Positions 52,738 to 61,881 of a stretch of DNA of 64,000 bases are shown here, piece after piece. The notes beneath the pieces were generated by a model. That model was not told where the DNA came from. It searched no databases and saw nothing but the letters and a program-made list of their open reading frames with translations. The DNA lies in NCBI GenBank assembly GCA_963851295.1, contig CAWKOS010000001.1:806001-870000 (forward strand), read 5' to 3'. This DNA comes from JAOPZW01 sp963851295. GTDB lineage: Bacteria; Actinomycetota; Thermoleophilia; Solirubrobacterales; Solirubrobacteraceae. The position numbers were made by a program, and so were the translations under genes. The stretch's first letter is position 1, and every line of letters begins with the position of its first letter.

Positions 52738-53666
52738 CGCTCTCGCACTGGGACGAGGTCGAGCGCGAGATCCGCGACGTCGGCGAGATGCGCGCGACCT
52801 TCCGCGCCCTCGGCGAGGCGGCGGGCGCGACGGCGGTCGGCGTGTCGCTCATCGACGTCGAGCCGGGCTGCCGCCCCGGGCCCGTGCACCAGCACGGCTC
52901 CGAGGAGGAGATCTTCTTCGTCCTGGGCGGCGCGGGGCTGGCGTGGATCGACGGCGCCGTGCACGAGATCGGCGCCGGGGACACGCTCGTATACCTCGCC
53001 GGCGGGCCTGAACATACGGTGATCGCGGGCGACGACGGGCTCTCCGTGCTCGCCTACGGCGAGAACCACGACCCGCCGCTCGTGCGCCTCCCGCGCGCCG
53101 GGATGATCCGCCGCGGCGGGCTGTGGCTCGAGGCCTCCCACGACGATCCGCTCGAGCGCGAGGCCGCCGCCGGCCCGCTCGAGCCGCCCGCGGCGACGGC
53201 GCGCCCGCCGTGCAGCGTCGCCCTCGAGGACGTCGAGATCGAGGCCGAGCGGGTCGGGGACTTCGACGTCGCCGAGCGCGACGTCGCCCGCGCCGCGGGC
53301 TCGGTGCGCACCGGGCTGCGCCACAACGTCGTCGCGCCCGGCGCCCTGAACTGCCCGCCGCACTGGCACGCCGCCGAGCACGAGCTCTTCGTCGTCCTCG
53401 AGGGCGGCGGGACGCTGCTGCTCTTCGACAACCGCGGCGACCTCGTCGAGGAGCACCCGCTGCGCCCCGGCCACTGCATCTCGCGCCCGGCCGGCGGGCG
53501 CCTGGCCCACATGCTGCGCGCCGGCGAAGGGGGCATGACCTACCTGGGCTACGGCACGCGCAACCCGAGCGAGATCGTCTACTACCCGCGCTCCAAGAAG
53601 GCGTGGCTCGGCCGCGTGCTGGTGCGCGTCGAGCTCGTCGACGACTACTGGGAGGGCGAGGTCTGA
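52734..53666 (+). CDS. Bicupin protein, second of a paralogous pair
   Basis: A 310-residue paralog of the preceding protein. Metal-site blocks are GPVHQHGSEEEIFFVLGGAG and PPHWHAAEHELFVVLEGGG, with PEHTVIAGD and GRLAHMLRAG as the second halves. The ending NPSEIVYYPRSKKAWLGRV parallels PNDIVFFPRSGKVAIRG in the first copy. The ATG overlaps the previous stop (ATGA) and its stop overlaps the ArsA-like gene's CTG (CTGA). A tandem duplication that has diverged; the two may form a heteromer. Confidence 0.85.
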   Translation: MTLSHWDEVEREIRDVGEMRATFRALGEAAGATAVGVSLIDVEPGCRPGPVHQHGSEEEIFFVLGGAGLAWIDGAVHEIGAGDTLVYLAGGPEHTVIAGDDGLSVLAYGENHDPPLVRLPRAGMIRRGGLWLEASHDDPLEREAAAGPLEPPAATARPPCSVALEDVEIEAERVGDFDVAERDVARAAGSVRTGLRHNVVAPGALNCPPHWHAAEHELFVVLEGGGTLLLFDNRGDLVEEHPLRPGHCISRPAGGRLAHMLRAGEGGMTYLGYGTRNPSEIVYYPRSKKAWLGRVLVRVELVDDYWEGEV

Positions 53667-54556
53667 CCGCCGATCTGCTGGGGCGCGACCTCATCGTCGT
53701 CACCGGCAAGGGCGGGGTCGGCAAGACGACGGTCGCCGCTGCGCTGGGGCTCGTCGCCGCCGGGCGCGGCCTGCGCACGATCGTGGCCGAGGTCGCCCGC
53801 CGCGACGACGTCTCGCGCGCGCTGGGCGGCGAGGGCATCCACGAGGAGGAGCTCGCGCCGGGCCTGCACCACCTCTCGATCGACCCCGAGCACGCGATGG
53901 AGCAGTACCTCACCGACCAGCTTCCGTCGCCGCTGGCGGAGGTGCTCGCGTCGAGCCGAACCTTCGGCTACCTGGCCGCCGCCACGCCCGGGATGCGCGA
54001 GCTGCTGACCGTCGGCAAGGTGTGGGAGCTCGCCCAGGACGACCGCCGCACGCCGGGCGCGCACCGCTACGACCTCGTCGTGCTCGACGCCCCGGCGACC
54101 GGCCACGGTGTCGCCGTGCTCAGCGCCCCGCGGACCTTCGCCCAGGCGGCGATGGTGGGCCGGATCGCGCGCCAGGGCCGTACGATCGAGGCGATGGTCT
54201 GCGACCCGCAGCGCACGGCGGTCGTCGTCGTTGCGCGCCCCGAGGAGATGCCGGTCAACGAGACGCTCTCGCTTCAGGACGCGCTGCGCGACGAGGTTGG
54301 GCTCGACGTCGGCCTCGTCGTGGCCAACGGGATGCTCTCCCAGCGCTTCACGGCCGCCGACGCGCGGGCGCTCGCGCAGGCGTCCGACGGGCCCGAGGTC
54401 CGCGCCGCCCGCCACAGCCACGCCCGCGCGCAGGCCCAGCGCGCCCAGCTGCAGCGCCTGCGCCGCGGCGCGCACGCCCCGGTCGTGACGCTGCCCTTCC
54501 TCTTCGAGGACGACCGCCTGGAGCGCCTGGCGCGCGAGCTGGAGCGGGCGCTGTGA
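53663..54556 (+). CDS. Get3/ArsA-like ATPase, first of pair, CTG start
   Basis: A 297-residue P-loop ATPase of the anion-transporting/Get3 family. P-loop VVTGKGGVGKTTVAAALG begins at residue 11; VVLDAPATGHGVAVLSAP is the switch II/Walker B region. No ATG, GTG or TTG precedes the P-loop; CTG 53663, overlapping the bicupin stop as CTGA, is the only plausible start. The pair resembles mycobacterial Rv3679-Rv3680 (BagA/BagB), linked to metabolic stress tolerance. No arsenic resistance gene is nearby. Confidence 0.88.
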   Translation: MTADLLGRDLIVVTGKGGVGKTTVAAALGLVAAGRGLRTIVAEVARRDDVSRALGGEGIHEEELAPGLHHLSIDPEHAMEQYLTDQLPSPLAEVLASSRTFGYLAAATPGMRELLTVGKVWELAQDDRRTPGAHRYDLVVLDAPATGHGVAVLSAPRTFAQAAMVGRIARQGRTIEAMVCDPQRTAVVVVARPEEMPVNETLSLQDALRDEVGLDVGLVVANGMLSQRFTAADARALAQASDGPEVRAARHSHARAQAQRAQLQRLRRGAHAPVVTLPFLFEDDRLERLARELERAL

Positions 54557-55653
54557 GGGCGCGCCTGCAGGGCAAGCGGATCGTCATCTGCGCCGGCTCC
54601 GGCGGCGTGGGCAAGACGACGACCTCGGCCGCGCTGGCGATGGGCCTCGCCGCCGAGGGGGCCCGCGTCGCCGTGGTCACCATCGACCCGGCGCGGCGGC
54701 TGGCCAACGCGCTGGGCGTCGACGAGCTCGGCAACGAGCCCCACCTCGTCGACCCCGAGCGGCTCGCCGGCCACGGCATCGAGGTGCGCGGCGAGCTGTG
54801 GGCGATGATGCTCGACGCCAAGCGCACCTTCGACGACCTCATCACGCGCCTGGCCCCCGACGAGGCCACGCGCGACGAGGTCCTCACCAACCGCATCTAC
54901 CAGCAGCTCTCGGGCGCCGTGGCCGGCTCGCAGGAGTTCACCGCCGTGGCCAAGCTCTACGAGCTCGACCGCTCGGGGCGCTTCGACGTACTCGTCCTCG
55001 ACACGCCGCCCTCGCGCAACGCCCTGGACTTCCTCGACGCGCCCGATCGCATCACCGGCTTCCTCGAGGGCCGCGCGCTGCGCGTCTTCCTCGCCCCCAC
55101 CGGCCTGGCGGCCAAGGTGCTGGGCCGCGGCACGAGCGTCGTCTTCTCGGTGCTCAAGCGGCTGACCGGGGTCGACCTCCTCGACGACCTGAGCGTCTTC
55201 TTCCGCGCCCTCGGCGGGCTCGTCGAGGGCTTCAAGCAGCGCGCGGCGGGCGTCAAGGCGCTGCTGGCCGACGAGGCGACGACCTTCATCGTCATCACCT
55301 CGCCGGAGCACGAGCCCGTCGAGGAGGCGATCTTCTTCACGGGCAAGCTGCGCGACCACGGGATGCCCTTCGGCGGCCTGGTCGTCAACCGCGTCCATCC
55401 GCTCGACGGCGGGCCGCCGGAGGCCGACGTCGACGCGCTCGCCGCCGCGCTGGGGGGCGACGCCAAGCTCGCGGGCAAGGTCGCGCGCGCCTACGCCGAG
55501 GAGCGCGCGCTCGCCCAGCGCGACGAGGCCGCCATCGAGCACCTGCGCGCCGAGACCGGCGAGGAGGACCCGATCGTCATCCCCCAGCTCGACGGCGACG
55601 TCCACGACGTGGACGGCCTCGTGGCCGTCCACGCGCATCTGTTCGCCGACTAG
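54553..55653 (+). CDS. Get3/ArsA-like ATPase, second of pair
   Basis: A 366-residue ATPase. P-loop ICAGSGGVGKTTTSAALAMG (about 12-31), TIDPARRLANALGV (switch I) and VLVLDTPPSRNALDFLDAP (Walker B/switch II) are typical. It is longer than its partner, with an insertion around residues 150-240 (RALRVFLAPTGLAAKVLGRG onward) that may be the client-binding helical part. GTG start overlaps the first ATPase stop (GTGA), so a heterodimer made in equal amounts is likely. Anion transport is not implied. Confidence 0.92.
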   Translation: MRARLQGKRIVICAGSGGVGKTTTSAALAMGLAAEGARVAVVTIDPARRLANALGVDELGNEPHLVDPERLAGHGIEVRGELWAMMLDAKRTFDDLITRLAPDEATRDEVLTNRIYQQLSGAVAGSQEFTAVAKLYELDRSGRFDVLVLDTPPSRNALDFLDAPDRITGFLEGRALRVFLAPTGLAAKVLGRGTSVVFSVLKRLTGVDLLDDLSVFFRALGGLVEGFKQRAAGVKALLADEATTFIVITSPEHEPVEEAIFFTGKLRDHGMPFGGLVVNRVHPLDGGPPEADVDALAAALGGDAKLAGKVARAYAEERALAQRDEAAIEHLRAETGEEDPIVIPQLDGDVHDVDGLVAVHAHLFAD

Positions 55654-55667
55654 GTCTCCACCGCGGG

Positions 55668-55991
55668 TCAGCTCGGACGGGGGCCGACCGGCCGGGCGCG
55701 GGTGGCTCGCACGGCCATGCGGGCGCCGAGGTAGCCCGCCGCGAGCATCGCGACGAGCGTGCCGACGCCGATCAGGACGAAGACGATCGCGTCCGTCCCG
55801 CCGGCGGGCTGGACCACGGTCTCCCTGACGATCGTGGGTGCCGGGACGGCGTTCGACGCGTTCGACTGCGGCCCGACGTTCTCCATCGGCACCGCGCCGG
55901 CCGCCGCCGCGAGGACGAGCAGGGTGCAGGCCGTCGCCGCCAGCGCGCAGGCCGCGCGGACGGACCGTCGGGTGAAGGTATGAAGTCGCAT
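55668..55991 (-). CDS. Small membrane protein
   Basis: A 107-residue protein with an N-terminal signal or anchor (ACALAATACTLLVLAAAAGAV, about 14-34), a short Asn/Ser-rich extracellular loop and a second membrane segment (DAIVFVLIGVGTLVAMLAAGYLGA split about 68-91) followed by a basic cytoplasmic tail. No family recognised. It is divergent from the SARP-SBP sensor gene, and the 182-bp spacer has phased repeats, so it is a candidate target of that sensor. ATG start. Confidence 0.6.
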   Translation of the reverse strand: MRLHTFTRRSVRAACALAATACTLLVLAAAAGAVPMENVGPQSNASNAVPAPTIVRETVVQPAGGTDAIVFVLIGVGTLVAMLAAGYLGARMAVRATRARPVGPRPS

Positions 55992-56064
55992 GAGCGGCCT
56001 CCAGGTAGAGGATCGCCGGGGCCCGAGTGGGCGGCGGCTTGATGTCGGCGACCCTGGCGGCGCG

Positions 56065-56132
56065 CGGTAGGCGTGTGGCTGCGCCCCGGTAGGCGGCGGC
56101 CGTTTACCGGCAAGCGACCGGTGGCTTACCAG
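56065..56132. promoter_or_regulatory. Phased direct repeats, SARP-type operator
   Basis: On the + strand TTACCGG (56104), CGACCGG (56115) and TTACCAG (56126) are spaced exactly 11 bp apart. CGGTAGGCG occurs at 56065-56073 and 56087-56095, exactly 22 bp apart, which read on the minus strand as CGCCTACCG. Heptamer direct repeats on one helix face are the known binding pattern of SARP proteins, and the gene that follows encodes one. Confidence 0.6.
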
Positions 56133-56173
56133 AGCCGGTGCTACGGTCGGCTCGACTCCGAAGGCGGTGGACA

Positions 56174-59100
56174 GTGGAATTCCGGGTCCTCGGCGATCTG
56201 GAGGTCCGGCATGACGGGGAGACGCTCCCCCTCGGGGCGCATCAACAGCGCGCCGTGCTCGCGATCCTGCTGCTGCAAGCGGGCCAGGTCGTCTCGGCCG
56301 ACCGCGTGATCGACGCGCTGTGGGGCGACCAGCCTCCGCCCCGCGCGGCCAAGACCGTGCAGGTCTACGTGTCGCGGCTGCGCAAGGTGCTGGCCACGGT
56401 CGCACCGGCCGACGATCCGATCGTCACGCGCGACCACGGGTACCTGCTGCGCGTCGATTCCGAGCAGGTCGACGTGCACGTGTTCGAGCGCCTCCTCGAC
56501 GAAGGGCGCCGCGCGTACGGCGAGGGCGAGGTCGAAGCTGCGGCCGGCCTGCTGCGCGCCGCGCTCGGGCTGTGGCGCGGCTCGGCCCTCGCGGACTTCA
56601 CCTTCGACGCGTTCGCCGCGAATGAGATCGCCCGTCTCGAGGAGCTGCGCCTGGAGGCCCTCGAGACGCGGATCGACGCCGACCTCGCCCTGGGCCGCCA
56701 CGCCGCGTTGGTCGCCGAGCTCGAGGCGCTCACCGCCGCGCATCCGCTGCGAGACCGCCTGCGCGCGCAGCGGATGCTCGCCCTCTACCGCTGCGGCCGC
56801 GAGCCCGAGGCGCTCGCGCTCTACCGCGAGGCGCGCAAGGCGCTCGTCGACGAGCTGGGGATGGAGCCGAGCCCCGCGCTGCGCGAGCTGCACGACGCGA
56901 TCCTCCGCCAGGATCCCGCGCTCGAGGCCCCGCCCGCCCACGAGGCCGCACCCGCGGATGGCGGGGCACGCGCCGGTCGGCGCCGAGCCGCCGTCGCGGG
57001 CGCCGTGGTCGTCCTCGCCGCCGGAGCTGCTGCCGTCGTCGCGCTCCTCGCCCACGGAGGCGGGGCCGGCGCCGAGGTGGCGGCGAACTCGGTGGCCGTC
57101 ATCGACCCCGCACGCAACGCGGTGGTGGACCAGTTCACGGTCGGCGCGGGGCCGGGCGACATCTCGGCCGGAGCAGGGAATCTTTGGGTGGCCAATCGCG
57201 ACGAGAGATCGGTCACGCAGATCGACCCAAGGTCCGCGGAGGTCAAGCGCACCCTGTCGATCGCAGGGAGACGCATCGACGCGTTGGCGGCATCCGGCGA
57301 CGCGGTGTGGACGATGGACCAGGCCCGCGCCACGGCGACGCGGATGGATCCGGTCTTCGGGGTCCCGGTGGGAGCGGTTCGCGTTGGTCCCCCGATCGTG
57401 TTGGGTGCCGCAGTCCCCACTGCCGTGGCGGTCGGGGGCCGTTGGGTGTGGGCGGCGACGGGCAGGTCGTCCGTCGCGAGGATCGACGCACGCTCCGGAC
57501 GCATGGACATGAAGGTCGACGTCGGCAACGAGCCGGCGGGCATCGCGGTGGGCGCAGGCGCCACGTGGGTCTCCGACGACCTCGACAACACCGTCTCGCG
57601 CATCGATGCGGCTGGCGTCGTGACCGGCGCGACCGCGGTGGGCCACGGTGCCAGCGGCATCGCCGTCGGGGCCGGCGCCGTGTGGGTCGCCGACACCCTC
57701 GACGACACGGTGACGCGCATCGATGCCGCGACCGGCGCGACCAAAGCGGTCATCCCGGTGGGGGCGGGACCGCGCGGGGTCGCGGTCGGCGCGGGCGGTG
57801 TGTGGATCGCCGACTCCCGCGGCGCGAGCGTGTCGCGCATCGACCCGCGCACCGACCGCGTGCGCACGATCCCGGTCGGTGGGAGCCCCGAGGGCGTCGC
57901 CGTCGACGCAGGCCGGGTGTGGGTCACCGTCCAGGCTGGCTCGCCACCCCAGAGCAGGCCGCTGGCCGGAGGCACCCTGCGCGTCGTGCAGGAGAAGGAC
58001 TTCGGCACGCCCGATCCGGCGCTCGTGTCCTCCTATGGTCCCCAGGCCCAGCAGCTGGAGTTCGCCACCTGCGCCAAGCTGCTGAACTACCCCGACCGCC
58101 CGGCGCCACAGGGAACGCGGCTGGTTCCCGAGGTCGCCGCGGCGCTGCCGAGCCGCTCGCCCGACGGACGCACGTACACGTTCGCCATCCGGCCCGGCTT
58201 CCGATTCTGGCCGTCCGACCAGCGTGTGACGGCGCGAGCGTTCCGACGCGCGATCGAGCGCCTGCTCAGCCCGGTGATGCAGTCGGGCTACTCGTATGAC
58301 CTCGGCGACATCGTCGGTGCGGGCGCGTTCCACGCGGGCAGGACCAGGCAGCTCGCCGGCGTCGCGGCGACGGCCACGACGCTGACCATCCGCCTCGTGC
58401 GTCCGGCGCCCAGCCTCCCGGCCCGAATGGCCATGCCCCAGCTCTGCGCCGTTCCACCCGACACGCCCGCGCGCAGCGGCGGCGTCGAGGACATCCCCAC
58501 GGCGGGGCCGTACTACATCGCCTCCCACACCCCGGGGACCGAGCTGGTGCTGCGCCGCAACCCCAGCTACCGCGGGCCCCGCCCACGTCGGTTCGACAAG
58601 ATCGACTACCACTTCGGCGCCACACGCGCGCAGGCCGCCGCGCTTGTCGAGGCGGGCGGCGCCGACTACGCCGATGCCGCGTTCGGCTTCGGCTACCTCG
58701 ACCCGGTCCCGACGGCCAACGATGCGCGCCTCGAGCGCGACTACGGCGCACACAGCCCCGCCGCCCGCGCCGGCCGCCAGCGTTACTTCGTCGACCGCAC
58801 GCCCGCGCTGCAGTACCTGCTGCTCAACGCGCGGCGGCCGCTGTTCGCGAGCGCCCGGATGCGCCGGGCCGTGAACTTCGCCGTCGACCGCGCGACGCTC
58901 GCCCGCAACGCCGGCTCAGGCCTCTCGGGCCTGCCCACCGACCAGTACCTCACCAACACCATGCCCGGCTTCCGCGACGCGGACATCTACCCGCTCGGCG
59001 GCCCGGACGTCGCCCGAGCCCGCAGGCTGGCGCGAGGTCCCCATCGCCGGCGCGCGGTGATGTACACGTGCAAGAGCCCCGCCTGCCTGCAGCTGGCCGA

Positions 59101-59527
59101 GACCGTCAAGCGCAACCTGGGGGCGATCGGCATCGCGGTGGACATCAGGGAGCTTCCGGCCCCTCGGATCTTCGACCGCGAGGGCGTTCCCGGCGAGCCA
59201 TACGACATCGGCTGGTTCGGCTGGGTGGCCGACTACGCCGACCCGTCGACGTTCATCGACGCGGCGTTCACCGCCCTCCCCGTCAGTCTCAAGGGCACCC
59301 GCGCCGACTACCGGCCGCGCGTCGCCGCGGCCGCCAGGCTGACCGGAGACCAGCGGCTGCGCGCCTACGGACGGCTCGACATCGACCTCGCCGCGCACGC
59401 CGCCCCCGTCATCGCATTCGCCGACCTCACCGCCCGCGACTTCTTCTCCTCGCGCATCGGGTGCCAGACCTTCCAGCCGTTCTATGGCATGGACCTGGGC
59501 GCGCTGTGTCGGCGCGGCAACGGCTAG
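56174..59527 (+). CDS. Transmembrane SARP regulator fused to beta-propeller and solute-binding domain
   Basis: A 1117-residue protein. Residues 1-95 are an OmpR-type winged helix (MEFRVLGDLEVRHDGETLPL), 100-245 a BTAD domain, 271-293 a membrane segment preceded by RRR, 300-590 about six or seven propeller repeats (GAGAVWVADTLDDTVTRID type), and 600-1117 a family 5 solute-binding domain (KDFGTPDPALVSSY, PGFRFWPSDQRVTARAFRRA). The DNA-binding end should be cytosolic and the binding end outside, making a one-component receptor. GTG start as in other SARPs. FAD oxidoreductase follows after 45 bp. No ABC permease is adjacent. Confidence 0.9.
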   Translation: MEFRVLGDLEVRHDGETLPLGAHQQRAVLAILLLQAGQVVSADRVIDALWGDQPPPRAAKTVQVYVSRLRKVLATVAPADDPIVTRDHGYLLRVDSEQVDVHVFERLLDEGRRAYGEGEVEAAAGLLRAALGLWRGSALADFTFDAFAANEIARLEELRLEALETRIDADLALGRHAALVAELEALTAAHPLRDRLRAQRMLALYRCGREPEALALYREARKALVDELGMEPSPALRELHDAILRQDPALEAPPAHEAAPADGGARAGRRRAAVAGAVVVLAAGAAAVVALLAHGGGAGAEVAANSVAVIDPARNAVVDQFTVGAGPGDISAGAGNLWVANRDERSVTQIDPRSAEVKRTLSIAGRRIDALAASGDAVWTMDQARATATRMDPVFGVPVGAVRVGPPIVLGAAVPTAVAVGGRWVWAATGRSSVARIDARSGRMDMKVDVGNEPAGIAVGAGATWVSDDLDNTVSRIDAAGVVTGATAVGHGASGIAVGAGAVWVADTLDDTVTRIDAATGATKAVIPVGAGPRGVAVGAGGVWIADSRGASVSRIDPRTDRVRTIPVGGSPEGVAVDAGRVWVTVQAGSPPQSRPLAGGTLRVVQEKDFGTPDPALVSSYGPQAQQLEFATCAKLLNYPDRPAPQGTRLVPEVAAALPSRSPDGRTYTFAIRPGFRFWPSDQRVTARAFRRAIERLLSPVMQSGYSYDLGDIVGAGAFHAGRTRQLAGVAATATTLTIRLVRPAPSLPARMAMPQLCAVPPDTPARSGGVEDIPTAGPYYIASHTPGTELVLRRNPSYRGPRPRRFDKIDYHFGATRAQAAALVEAGGADYADAAFGFGYLDPVPTANDARLERDYGAHSPAARAGRQRYFVDRTPALQYLLLNARRPLFASARMRRAVNFAVDRATLARNAGSGLSGLPTDQYLTNTMPGFRDADIYPLGGPDVARARRLARGPHRRRAVMYTCKSPACLQLAETVKRNLGAIGIAVDIRELPAPRIFDREGVPGEPYDIGWFGWVADYADPSTFIDAAFTALPVSLKGTRADYRPRVAAAARLTGDQRLRAYGRLDIDLAAHAAPVIAFADLTARDFFSSRIGCQTFQPFYGMDLGALCRRGNG

Positions 59528-59572
59528 AGGGCCGCCGATCCGCGACATCGCCGTGAGTATCGTCCGGCCGAC

Positions 59573-61150
59573 GTGGCAGCGGACTCCCATCACGACGTCG
59601 TCATCGTCGGCGGCGGCCACAACGGCCTCGTCGCCGCGGCGTACCTCGCGCGCGCCGGGCGCTCGGTGCTCGTGCTCGAGCGCCGCGACCACGTCGGCGG
59701 GGCGGCGGTGTCCGAGCGCCCCTGGCCGGGCATCGACGCGCGGCTGTCGCGCTACGCCTACCTCGTCAGCCTGCTGCCCCAGCGCATCGTCGACGAGCTC
59801 GGGCTGCAGATCCGGCTCGGGCGCCGGCGGATCTCCTCGTACACGCCGCTGCCCGACGACCCGGCGCGCGGCATCCTCGTCGACGCCGAGGACCGCGAGC
59901 GGACCGCCGCCTCGCTGGAGGCGGCCTCGGGCGACCCGAAGGCGATCGAGGGCTGGGAGCGGCTGTACGCGCTCTGCGGCCGCGCGGCCCGCGCGCTGTG
60001 GCCGACGATCACCCAGCCGCTGCTCTCCGCCTCGCAACTGCGCGCCCGCCTGGACGACGAGGAGGCGTGGACGGCGCTCTTCGAGCGCCCCGTCGGCGAG
60101 CTCATCGAGGCCTGCCTGTCCGACGACGCCCTGCGCGGGATCGCCCTCACCGACGCGCTCATCGGCACCTTCGCCGGCGCCCACGACGCCGACCTGCGCC
60201 AGAACCGCTGCTTCCTGTACCACGTGATCGGCAACGGCAGCGGACACTGGGACGTCCCGATGGGCGGCATGGGCGCGGTCACCGCGGAGCTCGAGGCCGC
60301 GGCCCGCGCGGCGGGCGCCGAGCTGCGCTGCGAGGCCGAGGCGACGGCGATCGAGCCCGGGCTCGCCGGGCTCGGGGTGCGCTTCCGCGACGTCGCCGGC
60401 GACGGCGGCGAGCGCATCGCCGTCGGCGAGCACGTGCTCGCCAACGTGGCGCCCGCGGTCCTCGATCGCCTGCGCGGACGGCCCGCGGGCGACGACCCGC
60501 CCGAGGGCGCCCAGCTCAAGGTCAACCTGCTGCTCTCGCGGCTGCCGCGTCTGCGCGACGCGGACGTCGACCCCGCCGACGCCTTCGCCGGCACCTTCCA
60601 CGTCAACGAGGGCTACGCCCAGCTCGAGCGCGCCCACGCCCAGGCCGCTTCGGGCGCGATCCCCGACCGCGTGCCCTGCGAGATCTACTGCCACTCGCTC
60701 ACCGACCCGAGCATCCTCGGGCCCGAGCTGCAGGCCGCCGGCGCACAGACGCTCACCTGCTTCGCGCTGCACCTGCCCGCGCGGCTCTTCGCGCCGGACC
60801 CCGAGGCCGCGCGCGAGCGCGCGCTCGAGGCCACGCTGGCCTCGCTCGACAGCGTGCTCGCCGAGCCGGTGCTCGACTGCGCGTGGCGCGACGGCGACGG
60901 TCGCCCGTGCGTCGAGGCGCGCTCGCCGCTGGACCTCGAGGCCGAGCTCGGCCTGCCCGGCGGCAACATCTTCCACCGCGACCTCGCCTGGCCCTTCGCC
61001 GAGAGCGAGGACGAGGTCGGCCGGTGGGGCGTCGAGACCGACGAGCCGCGGCTCCTGGTCTGCGGCGCCGGCGCGCGCCGGGGCGGCGGGGTGAGCGGCG
61101 TGCCCGGCCGCAACGCCGCGATGGCGGTGCTGCGGCCCAGCGGCGGCTAG
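59573..61150 (+). CDS. FAD-dependent oxidoreductase, phytoene desaturase/PYROXD2-like
   Basis: A 525-residue flavoprotein. The dinucleotide motif VVIVGGGHNGLVAAAYLARAG (split here as VVIVGGGHNGLVAA) begins at residue 9 and the acidic ERRDHVGGAAVSE follows. The body has the CrtI-like layout (GHWDVPMGGMGAVTAELEAA) and ends VCGAGARRGGGVSGVPGRNA. The subgroup includes the NAD(P)/FAD oxidoreductase PYROXD2; a substrate cannot be assigned. GTG start. Possibly controlled by the SARP-SBP sensor upstream. Confidence 0.87.
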   Translation: MAADSHHDVVIVGGGHNGLVAAAYLARAGRSVLVLERRDHVGGAAVSERPWPGIDARLSRYAYLVSLLPQRIVDELGLQIRLGRRRISSYTPLPDDPARGILVDAEDRERTAASLEAASGDPKAIEGWERLYALCGRAARALWPTITQPLLSASQLRARLDDEEAWTALFERPVGELIEACLSDDALRGIALTDALIGTFAGAHDADLRQNRCFLYHVIGNGSGHWDVPMGGMGAVTAELEAAARAAGAELRCEAEATAIEPGLAGLGVRFRDVAGDGGERIAVGEHVLANVAPAVLDRLRGRPAGDDPPEGAQLKVNLLLSRLPRLRDADVDPADAFAGTFHVNEGYAQLERAHAQAASGAIPDRVPCEIYCHSLTDPSILGPELQAAGAQTLTCFALHLPARLFAPDPEAARERALEATLASLDSVLAEPVLDCAWRDGDGRPCVEARSPLDLEAELGLPGGNIFHRDLAWPFAESEDEVGRWGVETDEPRLLVCGAGARRGGGVSGVPGRNAAMAVLRPSGG

Positions 61151-61860
61151 GGCTCGAGCACCACGCGAACGCCGTCCGGCGTGACGAGCTCCTCCGAGCG
61201 CCCCGTCCCGCCCAGCACCACGCCGTCGAGCCCCGGCCCCTCCGCAGGCTCGGGCTCGGCGCCGCGCGAGTACCACGCGTTGACGCCGATGTGGTGGTGA
61301 TAGCCGTCGGCGGCCAGGAAGGCCGCCTGCCCGGCCCAGCCGGTCATCAGCTCGAGGCCGACCTCCTGGGTCCAGAAGCGCACCGCGTCCTCGACGTCGG
61401 CGACCTTGAGGTGGACGTGGCCGATGCGCAGGCCGGCGGCGTCGCCCTCGGCCTCGGCGGCGAGCGCCTGCAGGTCGAGCGGGAGCGTGTCCATCTTGAC
61501 CTTCTCGCCGGGGTCGGGCGCGGGCCACGCGTCGCGCGGGCGGTCGCGGTAGAGCTCGATCCCCAGGGCGTCGGGGTCGTCCAGGTAAAGCGCCTCGGAG
61601 ACGAGGTGGTCGCTGGCGCCCGTGAAGGGCGCGCGCTCGCGCGCCACGCGCAACAGCGCCGAGCCGAGCTGCCCGCGCGTCGGGTACAGGAAGGCGGTGT
61701 GGAAGAGCCCGGTCGCATGGCGCGGCGACGGGGTGGGTGGGCTGGCATCGCTCTGGCGCAGGCTCAGCAGCTCGCGCACGGGCGGGCCGACGATCGCGTC
61801 GTAGAACGCCGTCGCGCGCTCGAGGTCGCCGACCCGCAGGTCGACGCGGCGGATGTGCAG
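61147..61860 (-). CDS. Ring-cleaving dioxygenase-like VOC protein (CatE type), CTG start
   Basis: A 237-residue two-module VOC protein. Metal candidates are His in GLFHTAFLYP, His in SDHLVSEALYLDDPD and Glu in LGIELYRDRP, the CatE pattern. GTG 61779 would drop most of the first module; the in-frame LHIRRVDLRVGDLERATAFY upstream needs CTG 61860, just after an in-frame TAG, with AGGGGA nearby. Likely an extradiol dioxygenase or relative. Convergent with the FAD oxidoreductase (4-bp overlap). Confidence 0.8.
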   Translation of the reverse strand: MHIRRVDLRVGDLERATAFYDAIVGPPVRELLSLRQSDASPPTPSPRHATGLFHTAFLYPTRGQLGSALLRVARERAPFTGASDHLVSEALYLDDPDALGIELYRDRPRDAWPAPDPGEKVKMDTLPLDLQALAAEAEGDAAGLRIGHVHLKVADVEDAVRFWTQEVGLELMTGWAGQAAFLAADGYHHHIGVNAWYSRGAEPEPAEGPGLDGVVLGGTGRSEELVTPDGVRVVLEP

Positions 61861-61881
61861 CCCTTCGGACGTCCCCTGAGG

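Noticed and set aside
53663..55653. Arsenite resistance system
   Set aside because: The ArsA-like pair has no ArsB, ArsC, ArsD or ArsR neighbour; the family is broader than arsenic export.
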